NCBI GenBank assembly: GCA_937916125.1
Contig: CALGGE010000049.1
Coordinates: forward strand, 1 to 57,982
Direction: 5' to 3'
Origin: an uncultured Elusimicrobia bacterium
Lineage (GTDB): Bacteria; Elusimicrobiota; Endomicrobiia; Endomicrobiales; Endomicrobiaceae
DNA length: 57,982 bases
How positions within the stretch are numbered: the stretch's first letter is position 1; each line of letters starts with the position of its first letter. The notes under the pieces are model-generated. The model did not search any database, was not told the DNA's origin, and saw nothing but the letters and a program-made list of their open reading frames with translations. Made by a program: the position numbers and the translations under genes. Positions 1 to 8,289 of the stretch are shown here, piece by piece.

Positions 1-299
1 AGCTCAGCATGACAGAAAGACAGTTGAAGAGTTGAGAACGGCAATGTACAATGTATAATGTACAATGTACAATGAACGACAACGGCAACAAAGGGAACGG
101 CGAGATGCTTCGACAAGCTCAGCATGACAGAAAGACAGTTGAAGAGTTGAGAACGGCAATGTACAATGTACAATGTATAATGTACAATGTACAATGAACG
201 ACAACGGCAACGACAGTTGAAAAGTTGAATAGTTGAAGAGTTGAAGAGTTTTAACGGCAACTACAACTGCAACGACGGAACGACAAAAAAGGAGGGGTA
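1..299. repeat. Compound simple-sequence repeat block upstream of the ACT gene
   Basis: This gene-free stretch is built of three short tandem units: a heptamer TGTAYAA, an octamer AGTTGAAN (clear at about 213-250) and a hexamer-like CAACNR. About 54 bases at 1-54 recur at 116-169. Within it, around 106-133, lies a copy of the widespread interspersed repeat whose reverse translation reads CHAELVEAS, containing the small hairpin GCTT-CGAC-AAGC. The block ends just before the ribosome binding site at 291-296. The long minus-strand open frame across it consists of translated repeat and is not a gene. Confidence 0.9.
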
Positions 300-728
300 A
301 TGGCATATCATATTTCAGTATTTTTAGAGAACAATCCGGGAAAGTTGGAAAAAATAACAACAATTTTGGCAAATAACGAAATCAATTTGAGAGCAATGTC
401 TCTTGCAAGTTCGGGAGATTTCGGTGTAATGAAACTTCTTGTTGATGACCCCGACAAAGCTTTCGAAGTTTTAAAACAAAATAAAATTACCGTTACAAAA
501 AGACAAATTATTGCTGTTGTCGTCGATAATGTCCCCGGAAGTTTTAATAAACTTCTTTTATCGTTATCAGCAAATAAAATAAACATAGAAGATTGCTACG
601 GATTTCTTTTAAACAACGGAACTACTGCAGCAATAATTTTAGAAATTGAAAATTATCCGGATACTGCGAAATTCTTAATTGACAAAGGATTTGATGTATT
701 GGGTTCAGAAAAAATTTACAAATACTAA
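300..728 (+). CDS. Tandem ACT-domain protein (amino-acid-binding regulator)
   Basis: A 142-residue protein made of two ACT domains, about residues 3-67 and 70-142. Each begins with a beta strand followed by an NxPG(K/S)-type turn (NNPGKLEKI, then DNVPGSFNKL), the usual signature of small-molecule-binding ACT modules. There is no catalytic domain, so a regulatory or ligand-sensing role is inferred, as for free-standing ACT proteins found near aromatic amino acid or CoA-ligase genes. The ligand cannot be told from sequence. The start is fixed by a strong GGAGGG at 291-296. Its stop is immediately followed by an ATG at 729, suggesting coupling to the next gene. Its upstream DNA is entirely repeat. 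Confidence 0.85.
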   Translation: MAYHISVFLENNPGKLEKITTILANNEINLRAMSLASSGDFGVMKLLVDDPDKAFEVLKQNKITVTKRQIIAVVVDNVPGSFNKLLLSLSANKINIEDCYGFLLNNGTTAAIILEIENYPDTAKFLIDKGFDVLGSEKIYKY

Positions 729-761
729 ATGAAAAAATTAATAAATTAAAATATATTTTTT

Positions 762-2495
762 TTGATAATACTCGGTATTATTGTTTTTTCCGTTTACGGA
801 AAATCAATAAATTTCGGATTGACAAATCTTGACGATGATACACTTACAATCAGGAACATTGACTATATTTCCGACTACAGAAATATTCCCGATTTGTTTG
901 TAAACGGATGTTATTTTGACGATCAGATTTCAACCTATTACAGACCTGTGCTGAACCTGTCATTTATGTTGGAATCCGTATTTTTCGGTTACAACACAAA
1001 AGTTTACCACACTACGAATATTTTACTTTTTATTATTTCTTTATATTTAATTTTTTTATTTTTAAAATCATTAAACATCAATTCGACAATATTAAAATAT
1101 CTTATAATTTTATTTGCATTGCATCCCGTTTTATCGTCGGTTCCCGTATGGATTCCCGCAAGAAACGATTCTCTTCTGACGATATTTTTTATTTCTTCTC
1201 TCATATTTTTTATTGATTATTTAAATACGGGAAAATTATCTTACTGCTTTACGTATTTGTTTTTTTATGCTTTGGCATTATTTACCAAAGAAACGGCTCT
1301 TCCGTTAATAATTATCTATCCGATAATTTGTAAGATTGCAACCGATAGAGACGAGAACCCGCAGCAAGTGCGGGATAACAAAACGTTCAAATTTTCAACC
1401 GTTCAATTCTTCAACATAATTTCTTTCTTGGCAATTTTTGTTCTATACATCTTCCTCAGGCACAATGATACCGTCGGTAATCCCGATATTTTAAACTATA
1501 TTAAAAATTGCGGAACATATATTCGCCTTATCGTAACAGGTATAATGATATATATAAAACAAATAATTTTCCCCGATTATATGCCGGTAATACTGTATAA
1601 TATTGATATACCTTTGGACCTACGGACAATCATTGTAAATTTGATTGCATTTCTTTCTTTAACGTTTATTTATTATAAAAATTTTATCGACAGAAAAATT
1701 ATTTTGTTTTCCGTAATATTTTTCTTCCTTGCAATATTTCCTACTTTTATGCAGCCGGAAGACAATACTATTTTATTTCATCGTCTTGTTATTGTAATAC
1801 CGTCAATATTACTTATATCGGCTACCGTTATTGAGAAAGTTTTATCGCTTTATCCGGCAACAAAAAAATATATGATTTTGGTTTGGGTTCTTATTATACC
1901 GATATTTTCTTACGCTTCTTTTAATCAACAGGACAAATACAAAGATTCTTTTACTTTTTGGTCTGAAGCATATCACGATGCTCCGTCATATCACATAATT
2001 TGTTACGGTCTGGCAAAAGAATATCGAAAAAATAAAAACTATGCTAAAGCTCTTGAACTTGCAGAAAAGACAATTAAATTAAACGGAATCTATGCCTATT
2101 ATATAAGCTATGCGATTATTTTATATGATGCAGAAAAATATGACGAAGCCGAAAATATTTTTTTACAACTGTTACAAGAAGAGGAAAATCCAACCGTATA
2201 TAAATATTTAAGTAAGATATTTATAATTAAAAATCAAAAAGAAAAAGCTATAGAATATGCCAAAAAGGCAGTAGAACTTTCCTCGGAAAAAGAAAAGCCG
2301 AAATTCTACGACAACCTCTCTTGGATATATTCGGTTATCGGACAGTATGAAAAAAGTATAGAAATTTTGACAATGCTTTTACAAAAAGACAAGGACAATA
2401 TTTCCTATTACAAGAATTTAAGTATGCTGTATGAAGATATAGGAAACCATCAAAAAGCCATAGAAATGAAAGAAAAGGCTACTTCTGTTTATTAA
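762..2495 (+). CDS. TMTC-like polytopic membrane protein with C-terminal TPRs
   Basis: 577 residues. The first ~390 residues hold many hydrophobic helices, with an early acidic loop (TNLDDDTLT) and a KETALPL segment typical of the GT-C/TMTC-like membrane glycosyltransferase group. Residues ~400-577 are tetratricopeptide repeats. A role in lipid-linked sugar transfer or protein O-glycosylation is inferred by family only. The start is uncertain. The TTG at 762 gives a short first helix and has no ribosome site, whereas an ATG at 729 abuts the previous stop in the same frame but meets TAA at 747 after six codons. A repeat-like insertion encodes about residues 200-218. The 3' end overlaps the convergent gene by 17 bases. 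Confidence 0.65.
   Translation: MIILGIIVFSVYGKSINFGLTNLDDDTLTIRNIDYISDYRNIPDLFVNGCYFDDQISTYYRPVLNLSFMLESVFFGYNTKVYHTTNILLFIISLYLIFLFLKSLNINSTILKYLIILFALHPVLSSVPVWIPARNDSLLTIFFISSLIFFIDYLNTGKLSYCFTYLFFYALALFTKETALPLIIIYPIICKIATDRDENPQQVRDNKTFKFSTVQFFNIISFLAIFVLYIFLRHNDTVGNPDILNYIKNCGTYIRLIVTGIMIYIKQIIFPDYMPVILYNIDIPLDLRTIIVNLIAFLSLTFIYYKNFIDRKIILFSVIFFFLAIFPTFMQPEDNTILFHRLVIVIPSILLISATVIEKVLSLYPATKKYMILVWVLIIPIFSYASFNQQDKYKDSFTFWSEAYHDAPSYHIICYGLAKEYRKNKNYAKALELAEKTIKLNGIYAYYISYAIILYDAEKYDEAENIFLQLLQEEENPTVYKYLSKIFIIKNQKEKAIEYAKKAVELSSEKEKPKFYDNLSWIYSVIGQYEKSIEILTMLLQKDKDNISYYKNLSMLYEDIGNHQKAIEMKEKATSVY
1358..1415. repeat. Repeat-derived in-frame insertion inside the TMTC-like gene
   Basis: Positions 1358-1374 form a perfect six-pair hairpin (CCCGCA, five bases, TGCGGG), like widespread intergenic hairpin repeats. 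Positions 1384-1415 read on the minus strand as a decayed period-8 array of NTTGAANN, the same octamer as in the intergenic repeat blocks. Together they encode a hydrophilic stretch between two membrane helices without breaking the frame. Confidence 0.6.
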
Positions 2496-3792
2496 CGGTT
2501 CCGGTTTTCGGCTGAGACTGCTTTGTTGTTGCCGTATTGGTATTAGCCGACGTTGCAGGTTTTAAAGGTGCTCTTTTAAGTACCGATTCTTCAACCGTTT
2601 TGTGTTGTAACAATTCATCTATTTTTTCCGCGGAAGTTTTCTTATAAGTATCCTGTTCTTCTTTTGTTTTTAGTCCGTCTTTGGTATATTTACATGCGGC
2701 ATTCCATAACATCCAAGTTTTAACATCGCAGTCATAACAAGCCTGAATTTGAGCTTTTATTTCTTCCGGTCCGTATTTTACGCCTTTCATTGAGAAGTCC
2801 TGCAACCAAGGTCTTAATTTTTCCGCAGGAATTCTCTTTTTTGCTCCCTGAAGAGCAATATATACCGTTCTGTAAGGTTCCTTGTTGGGATTTGGAATTC
2901 CGTATTCCCCGTTATTATAATGAGACGGGTATATCATCGGGCTGACATAATCAACATATTTTGCCATTTCGACAATTCTTTGACCTATTCCCATACCGCT
3001 CATATCCGTGGTAGTCAATCCGAAAACATCTATGGACGTTTTAATTCCCGATATCGATAATTTTTCTTTTGCCTGTTTCAGGAAATTAACTATGGCAGCC
3101 GATGCCGTCGTGGAACTGTGATTTACACCGTACCTGCACTGTTTCGTTCTTCCGTCGGAAGGAAATCTTATATAATCAAACTGTATTTCGTCAAAGCCCA
3201 TTGCGGCGGATTTTTCGGAAAGTTCCAAAATATAATCGATTGTTCCCTGTTTATACGGATTGAGCCAAGTATTTCCTTTGTAGTCTTCCCATAATGTCCC
3301 GTCGGGATTTTTCACGGCAAGATCCGGTCTTTTTCTCGGCATAACATTATCCCTGAAAACAACAATTCTTGCAACCGTATAAAAACCTCTGTTTTTAACT
3401 TCCTTTAAATATTTCTCTACGCTCGGAAGTTTTGACGAATATGCCAAATCTTTTGCAACGCCTTTTATTGAGATTTCTCCGTCGATTTCTTTAACGTCTA
3501 TAACCACGGTATTCAATTCCGTATTATCCAACAAATCATCAATTCTCGGTTTATGGTAAGAAGATGCCGCAGCTCTTGTAGTTAAATGTATTCCTCTTGC
3601 CTGAGACGGCATTACGATTTCTGTTTGTTCTATTTTTTCTTCTTCAAGAGGAATGATGTTCTTTTCGGAATTGTCGTCCTGTTCAACAAGAACCTCGATT
3701 TCCTCAATAATTTCTTCGTTTTCCGCAAATACCGGCATACGGAAAAATGTTATCATCGATAACATTATTACAAATAATAAAAATTTCTTCAT
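2479..3792 (-). CDS. Exported putative glycoside hydrolase (DUF4015 type)
   Basis: 437 residues with a signal peptide (MKKFLLFVIMLSMITFF to about residue 23), an acidic linker to ~60, and a TIM-barrel-like domain at ~65-370. The motifs RGIHLT, TVVIDVKEIDGEI, ARIVVFRDN, GFDEIQFDYIRFPSDG and DVFGLTT match the putative glycosyl hydrolase family PF13200. The acidic residues of FDEIQFDYIRFPSDG are the likely active-site group. A low-complexity Thr/Asn/Gln tail follows. The envelope substrate is unknown. It starts after GGAGG at good spacing and lies 21 bases downstream of dxr, so it is probably the last gene of that operon. Confidence 0.8.
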   Translation of the reverse strand: MKKFLLFVIMLSMITFFRMPVFAENEEIIEEIEVLVEQDDNSEKNIIPLEEEKIEQTEIVMPSQARGIHLTTRAAASSYHKPRIDDLLDNTELNTVVIDVKEIDGEISIKGVAKDLAYSSKLPSVEKYLKEVKNRGFYTVARIVVFRDNVMPRKRPDLAVKNPDGTLWEDYKGNTWLNPYKQGTIDYILELSEKSAAMGFDEIQFDYIRFPSDGRTKQCRYGVNHSSTTASAAIVNFLKQAKEKLSISGIKTSIDVFGLTTTDMSGMGIGQRIVEMAKYVDYVSPMIYPSHYNNGEYGIPNPNKEPYRTVYIALQGAKKRIPAEKLRPWLQDFSMKGVKYGPEEIKAQIQACYDCDVKTWMLWNAACKYTKDGLKTKEEQDTYKKTSAEKIDELLQHKTVEESVLKRAPLKPATSANTNTATTKQSQPKTGTVNKQK

Positions 3793-3813
3793 TTTAAATC
3801 CTCCATCTTCTAA

Positions 3814-4974
3814 TCATCTAATCTTCAGAATGGCGGATTCGGCGGCAATTCTTGCCCGCTTATCAGCCTCTACAATCTTATTTATATCTTTTGTTTTTAC
3901 GGCTTTATGTTTTTTTATAACCGTTTCAACTATTTTCGGAATCATATTAAATTTAATTTTGCCGTCCAGAAAATATCTGACGGCAACTTCGTTTGCCGCA
4001 CTCATTACGGCAGGCATCGTTCCGCCGATTTTTGCACAGTTATATGCAATGTTAAGACATTGAAATTTTTTAAAGTCGGGATAAAAAAACTCAAGTTTGG
4101 CAACTTGTGCCAAATCAAGCCTCTTGATATAACAATTTTTTCTGTCGGGATAAGATAATGCATATTGTATGGGCAAAGTCATATCGGGATTTGACAGTTG
4201 TGCCATTACGCAGCCGTCGTTAAACTCAACCATGGAATGAACAATTGATTGAGGATGAATAAGAATATCAATTTTGTCCATCGGCACGCCAAAAAGAACG
4301 GATGCCTCTATGGCTTCCAAGCCTTTATTCATTAAAGTTGCGGAATCAATCGTAATTTTCCTGCCCATTTTCCATGTCGGGTGTGCAAGAGCGTCTTCGA
4401 CGGTAATATCCGAAAAATTTTTATTTGATTTATAGAAAGGTCCGCCCGATGCGGTAATTAAAAGCCTTTTTATTGATTTTTTATTTTCTTTACCTATACA
4501 CTGAAAAATTGCGGAATGCTCGCTGTCAACGGGGAGAATTGCAACATTTTTTTCTTTGGCTCTTTCCATTATTATCGAGCCTGCCATTACCAAAGATTCT
4601 TTATTGGCAAGAGCAACATTTTTTCCGCTGTCTATTGCCGCAAGCAAAGGTTCCAAACCGACGGCACCTACAACGGAAGATAAAACTGTTTCGACTTCTT
4701 TAATCGTTGCGATTTTTATTAAACCTTCTTTGCCGAAAAAAACTTTCGTTTTATATTTTTTATTATTACACCATTTTTGTATTATTTCGGAATCTTCCTT
4801 ATTTGACACCGATACCATCGACGGTTTAAATTTTACAATTTGTTTTTTGACGAGTTCGATATTCGTTCCTGCGGCAAGCCCGCAAACTTTAAATTCGTTT
4901 TTTGTTTTGGCAATAAAATCCAGTGCTTGCGTTCCTATAGAACCTGTTGAACCCAAAATTGAAATATTCTTCAT
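3814..4974 (-). CDS. dxr: 1-deoxy-D-xylulose 5-phosphate reductoisomerase
   Basis: 386 residues. The enzyme converts DXP to MEP, the committed step of the non-mevalonate isoprenoid route, feeding UppS encoded upstream. It shows the NADPH-binding GSTGSIG near the N-terminus, the metal-binding LPVDSEHSAIFQ, ASGGPF, and HPTWKMGRKITIDSATLMNK. The start chosen is the ATG at 4974 (MKNISILGSTG); a longer frame from 5019 adds 15 residues outside the family pattern. An extended -10 (TGC-TAAAAT) lies upstream at 5010-5018, suggesting its own promoter after the anti-sigma gene. Confidence 0.96.
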   Translation of the reverse strand: MKNISILGSTGSIGTQALDFIAKTKNEFKVCGLAAGTNIELVKKQIVKFKPSMVSVSNKEDSEIIQKWCNNKKYKTKVFFGKEGLIKIATIKEVETVLSSVVGAVGLEPLLAAIDSGKNVALANKESLVMAGSIIMERAKEKNVAILPVDSEHSAIFQCIGKENKKSIKRLLITASGGPFYKSNKNFSDITVEDALAHPTWKMGRKITIDSATLMNKGLEAIEASVLFGVPMDKIDILIHPQSIVHSMVEFNDGCVMAQLSNPDMTLPIQYALSYPDRKNCYIKRLDLAQVAKLEFFYPDFKKFQCLNIAYNCAKIGGTMPAVMSAANEVAVRYFLDGKIKFNMIPKIVETVIKKHKAVKTKDINKIVEADKRARIAAESAILKIR

Positions 4975-5009
4975 TTGATACACCCTGTGTTGTAAATTAG
5001 AATTTGAAT

Positions 5010-5038
5010 ATTTTAGCAAATTTTTAAAATTTTATAAA
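5010..5038 (-). promoter_or_regulatory. Candidate dxr promoter (extended -10)
   Basis: Minus strand: weak -35 TTTATA (5033-5038), a 17-base spacer ending in TGC, then TAAAAT (5010-5015). The same TTTGCTAAAATA string occurs before rpsB and speA. Confidence 0.45.
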
Positions 5039-5073
5039 GGAATATTAAGGAAGTACGATTGGGGAATGAAACA

Positions 5074-5598
5074 TTAAGCTAAAAACGAAAATACATATTC
5101 TTCTTCGATATCATCGGTTTCCTGTGAATTATCATCGAAAAAACTTTCGATAATAGAGATATAATATGCATTATTTTTCAGCTGAGATTTTACTTCAATT
5201 TCCGTTTGGATTTTATTTTGGTTGGTAATTCGGTTAAGCTCTTTTATCTGTTCCGAACCTTTCATAAAAAACATTGAAGACGATGCTAAAATTATAAAAA
5301 TAAAACTTGCGGCAACAAGAAGATGTTTTTTTATAAACTTCAAAACAATAGCTTTATCTTCCCGTTCATTGTAAGCTCCGCTTTTTATTTTATTCAATAC
5401 GGAATCGGTAAAACCGTCACTGACGGTTTTATCACTTTTTAATCCCGACAATAAATTCTTTATATTTCTTGCGGCAATATATTCTTTTTTACAAAAAGAG
5501 CAACTTTCCAAATGACGTTTTAAATGCTCTGTTTCCGCAGAGGACAATTTATTATCAAGATATAATGATATCAGTTCTTGAACTTTCCCGCACTTCAT
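5074..5598 (-). CDS. Zinc-finger anti-sigma factor, membrane-anchored
   Basis: 174 residues. The N-terminus carries a ZAS-type zinc motif (MKCGKVQELIS, then LKRHLESCSFCKKEY: His-x3-Cys-x2-Cys), the usual sequestration domain of anti-sigma factors for ECF sigmas. One transmembrane helix lies at ~88-108 (LLVAASFIFIILASSSMFF), followed by a short extracytoplasmic domain that would sense an envelope signal. Its ATG overlaps the stop of the sigma gene by one base (TAATG), so the pair is translationally coupled. A TTG nine bases upstream is possible, but AGGGGG fits the ATG better. Confidence 0.88.
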   Translation of the reverse strand: MKCGKVQELISLYLDNKLSSAETEHLKRHLESCSFCKKEYIAARNIKNLLSGLKSDKTVSDGFTDSVLNKIKSGAYNEREDKAIVLKFIKKHLLVAASFIFIILASSSMFFMKGSEQIKELNRITNQNKIQTEIEVKSQLKNNAYYISIIESFFDDNSQETDDIEEEYVFSFLA

Positions 5599-6167
5599 TA
5601 TAAACAATCCCCCTGCAATATAATTTCCTTAAGTTTGGCTCTGGCTCTGAAAATCCAAATTTTCACATTATCGTTCGAAACACCAAGCATCTTGGCTATC
5701 TCTTCATAAGAATAATCTTCAATATCTCTCAAAATCAGTGCCGTTTTGTAATTATCTTTTAATTTAGCCAGAGCTTTATATAAATTTCCCTGAATTTCTT
5801 TTTTTATCAAACTTTCTTCCGTATTATCTTCGGATTGCAGAAAATCTATTATATTGCTCCGTTCTTCATCTTCACTGTTGTTTATGTCCAACGGCACGGT
5901 ATCATATTTATTTTTTTTCGATACGGTTATCGACTCATTAATAACTATTCTGTACATCCAAGTTGAAAACTCGGATTCAAACTTAAATTTAGGAAGAGCC
6001 TTAAATATTTTTATAAAAACATTTTGGGCTATATCTTCGCAATCGCAAGTTTGTCCGCAAAACGAATAAATTATACCGAAGACTTTATTTTTGTATTTAT
6101 CTACAATAAGTCCGTACAGTTCTCTATCGCCCTGAATAATTTTCTCAATTATCTCTTTATCCTGCAT
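5598..6167 (-). CDS. ECF (sigma-E/W-type) RNA polymerase sigma factor
   Basis: 189 residues. Region 2 is at ~20-90 (DIAQNVFIKIFKALPKF, then FSTWMYRIVINE) and region 4 at ~130-180 (LKDNYKTALILRDIEDYSY, EEIAKMLGVSNDNVKIWIFR). Regions 1 and 3 are absent, as in group 4 sigmas. The adjacent membrane anti-sigma points to an envelope-stress circuit. A sigma-E-like promoter lies immediately upstream, so autoregulation is inferred. That promoter puts the start site only a few bases before the ATG, so the GGAG further up would not be transcribed. The pair is inserted between cdsA and dxr, which are normally neighbours. Confidence 0.92.
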   Translation of the reverse strand: MQDKEIIEKIIQGDRELYGLIVDKYKNKVFGIIYSFCGQTCDCEDIAQNVFIKIFKALPKFKFESEFSTWMYRIVINESITVSKKNKYDTVPLDINNSEDEERSNIIDFLQSEDNTEESLIKKEIQGNLYKALAKLKDNYKTALILRDIEDYSYEEIAKMLGVSNDNVKIWIFRARAKLKEIILQGDCL

Positions 6168-6178
6168 AAAACTATATA

Positions 6179-6206
6179 TTAGACTCCTTTTTTTTAAAAA
6201 AGTTAC
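6179..6206 (-). promoter_or_regulatory. ECF/sigma-E-like autoregulatory promoter
   Basis: Minus strand: GTAACTT (6200-6206), exactly 15 bases, then GTCTAA (6179-6184). The classic sigma-E consensus is GGAACTT-N15-GTCTAA, so this differs by one base. It sits directly before the ECF sigma start codon at 6167. Confidence 0.65.
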
Positions 6207-6233
6207 AGTATTAACGGAAAGTTTTATTTTTTC

Positions 6234-7016
6234 TTAAAATGAAATTATTATGTAATAAAAAATGGGGGCGGCAAAAAGATAAGAATCAAACCTGTCCAAC
6301 ATTCCGCCGTGTCCGGGAAGTATCTTGCCGGAGTCTTTTATATTACAATCTCTCTTGAATAAAGATTCCGCAAGGTCTGAAAATTGTCCGACAAAAGAAA
6401 TGACGAAACCATATATTATTGCCTGATTATTTGTTATAACATCACGTAAAAATAAATATCTGTAAGCAACCGAAACAAGTATTGCGGTAACTACACCGGC
6501 AACAGCACCTTCAATAGTTTTCTTCGGGCTGATGACCGACGCCAATTTATGCCTACCGAACTTTTTTCCCATAAAATAAGCACCGGTATCAAGCAACCAT
6601 ACATTGACAAAAAGAAATATTATATAATGCATACCGTATTTGGGAATATCTCTGATAAGCACCATATGAAATAATGCCCACGTTATAAAAAACGTACCGA
6701 AACAGGTAATTGCTATTGATGCGGAAATATTCTCAATATTCTTTCGAGCCATCGCGAAGAAAAAAAACAAAAATATCGTCAAAATAATTATTTCGTTGAC
6801 ATAAAAAGCGGCATTCAAAGAAAGATAAAAGACTATTGCGGCAAGTACGCCAGATATTTTCATAGGTTTATATTTTTTTGTAACGGAGAAGAATTCCATA
6901 ACAGAAAATAAAATTACGACAAAAAACATAATTTGAAAAAATATTCCGCCGTAAAATATACAAGCAAAAACTATCGGTATTCCGACAAGTGCAGTAAGTA
7001 TTCTTGGTAATAACAT
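6234..7016 (-). CDS. cdsA: Phosphatidate cytidylyltransferase
   Basis: 260 residues, integral membrane enzyme making CDP-diacylglycerol from phosphatidate and CTP, the precursor used by PssA. About eight hydrophobic helices are visible. The C-terminal signature runs from FKRDCNIKDSGK into LPGHGGMLDRFDS, the CTP/Mg-binding motif of the family. The start has GGAGG seven bases upstream. It is downstream of uppS, from which it is separated by a repeat block. Confidence 0.95.
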   Translation of the reverse strand: MLLPRILTALVGIPIVFACIFYGGIFFQIMFFVVILFSVMEFFSVTKKYKPMKISGVLAAIVFYLSLNAAFYVNEIIILTIFLFFFFAMARKNIENISASIAITCFGTFFITWALFHMVLIRDIPKYGMHYIIFLFVNVWLLDTGAYFMGKKFGRHKLASVISPKKTIEGAVAGVVTAILVSVAYRYLFLRDVITNNQAIIYGFVISFVGQFSDLAESLFKRDCNIKDSGKILPGHGGMLDRFDSYLFAAPIFYYIIISF

Positions 7017-7032
7017 TTATCCTCCATTGTGA

Positions 7033-7161
7033 AAATTTAGTTGAATAGTTGAAAAGTTTCAACGGCAACAACAACTGCAATGTACAATGTACAATGTATA
7101 ATGTATAATGAACGGCAACGACCAACAACAACGACCAACGGCAACGGCAGTTGAAAAGTTG
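7033..7161. repeat. Compound repeat block between uppS and cdsA
   Basis: AGTTGAAN octamers (7038-7060 and 7148-7158) flank TGTAYAA heptamers (7079-7110) and CAACNR-like hexamers. It fills the whole gap between two genes of one operon. Confidence 0.9.
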
Positions 7162-7172
7162 CTTTGCGATTT

Positions 7173-7904
7173 TTAGATTTTTCCGAAGCGACGTTCTCTC
7201 TTCTGATAATCCAAAATTGCCTTTATAAACTCTTCTTCCGAAAAGTCCGGCCACAAAACATCGGTAACATAAATTTCCGAATAGGCTATCTGCCATAACA
7301 AAAAGTTGGAAATTCTTTTTTCCCCGGATGTCCTTATTAACAAATCCGGATCGGGAAGATCTTTGGTATATAAACAATCCGCAAAATCTTTCTCTGTAGG
7401 ATTTTTTATTCCTTTATCAATCAATATTTTACAGGCTCTCAATATTTCCTGACGAGAACCGTAATTTAAAGCAATATTTAAAACAAGAGCTTTATTATTT
7501 TTGGTCTTTTCAACGGCATCGTTAATATCATTCTGAAGTTCCGGAGATAACCTTGATATATCACCTATCACTTTAAGCGATATATCGTTCCTCAACATAT
7601 TATCAAGTTCTTGTTTTAAATACAGCTTTAAAAGTTTCATAAGACCTGAAACTTCATCTTCGGGACGTTGCCAATTTTCCGTAGAAAAAGCATATAGGGT
7701 CAAAACCTGAACATTAAGCTTTCTTGCAAACTCAACTATTTTCTTAACGGTTTTGACCCCATTAGTATGTCCGAATAGTCTGGGCATCAACTTCTTCTTT
7801 GCCCATCTGCCGTTACCGTCCATAATTATTGCGACGTGTTTCGGCAAATTTGATAAGTCAATCTGTTCTTTTAAAGCCACTTTCTTACTTCTGTGCAATT
7901 GCAT
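7173..7904 (-). CDS. uppS: Undecaprenyl diphosphate synthase
   Basis: 243 residues. The enzyme condenses isopentenyl diphosphate units to the C55 carrier for cell-wall and envelope glycans. It shows HVAIIMDGNGRWA (catalytic Asp29), TLYAFSTENW, and the C-terminal RTSGEKRISNFLLWQ and YQKRERRFG. The start is ambiguous. The ATG at 7904 lies 20 bases inside the ferredoxin gene and has no clear ribosome site, while a GTG at 7880 begins just after the ferredoxin stop and would remove eight residues. Either way the two genes are coupled. Confidence 0.95.
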   Translation of the reverse strand: MQLHRSKKVALKEQIDLSNLPKHVAIIMDGNGRWAKKKLMPRLFGHTNGVKTVKKIVEFARKLNVQVLTLYAFSTENWQRPEDEVSGLMKLLKLYLKQELDNMLRNDISLKVIGDISRLSPELQNDINDAVEKTKNNKALVLNIALNYGSRQEILRACKILIDKGIKNPTEKDFADCLYTKDLPDPDLLIRTSGEKRISNFLLWQIAYSEIYVTDVLWPDFSEEEFIKAILDYQKRERRFGKI

Positions 7905-8058
7905 TTACGGGGCAATTTGCAGCACATGCTCCGCAATCTACACATTTATCATCTGCAATTTCATACTTGTCTTCCGCAGCATTAATTGCTTCTACAGGGC
8001 AATTTGCAGCACAAGAACCGCAACCTACACATACTCCTTTGTCAATTGAATGAGCCAT
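7885..8058 (-). CDS. Small 2[4Fe-4S] ferredoxin
   Basis: 57 residues containing two CxxCxxCxxxCP motifs (CVGCGSCAANCP and CVDCGACAANCP), the clostridial-type two-cluster ferredoxin used as a low-potential electron carrier in anaerobes. The start at 8058 is set by a strong GGAGGGG; the longer open frame upstream is translated repeat. It is inserted between frr and uppS in an otherwise conserved operon and overlaps uppS. Confidence 0.95.
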   Translation of the reverse strand: MAHSIDKGVCVGCGSCAANCPVEAINAAEDKYEIADDKCVDCGACAANCPVNAIAQK

Positions 8059-8080
8059 TTTCCCCTCCATGGAAAGTATT

Positions 8081-8285
8081 AACGACAATGTATAATGTAT
8101 AATGTACAATGTACAATGAACGGCAACGACGAAACGGCAATGTACAATGTATAATGTATAATGTACAATGAACGGCAACGGCAGTTGAAGAGTTGAAAAG
8201 TTGAAAAGTTTCAACGACAACTACCAACTGCAATGTACAATGTATAATGTACAATGTATAATGAACGGCAACGACAACTACAAAA
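8081..8285. repeat. Compound repeat block between frr and the ferredoxin gene
   Basis: About 205 bases of TGTAYAA heptamer runs alternating with ACGGCAACGACGAA-type spacers and a short AGTTGAAN octamer run (about 8182-8210). Confidence 0.9.
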
Positions 8286-8289
8286 ATGT

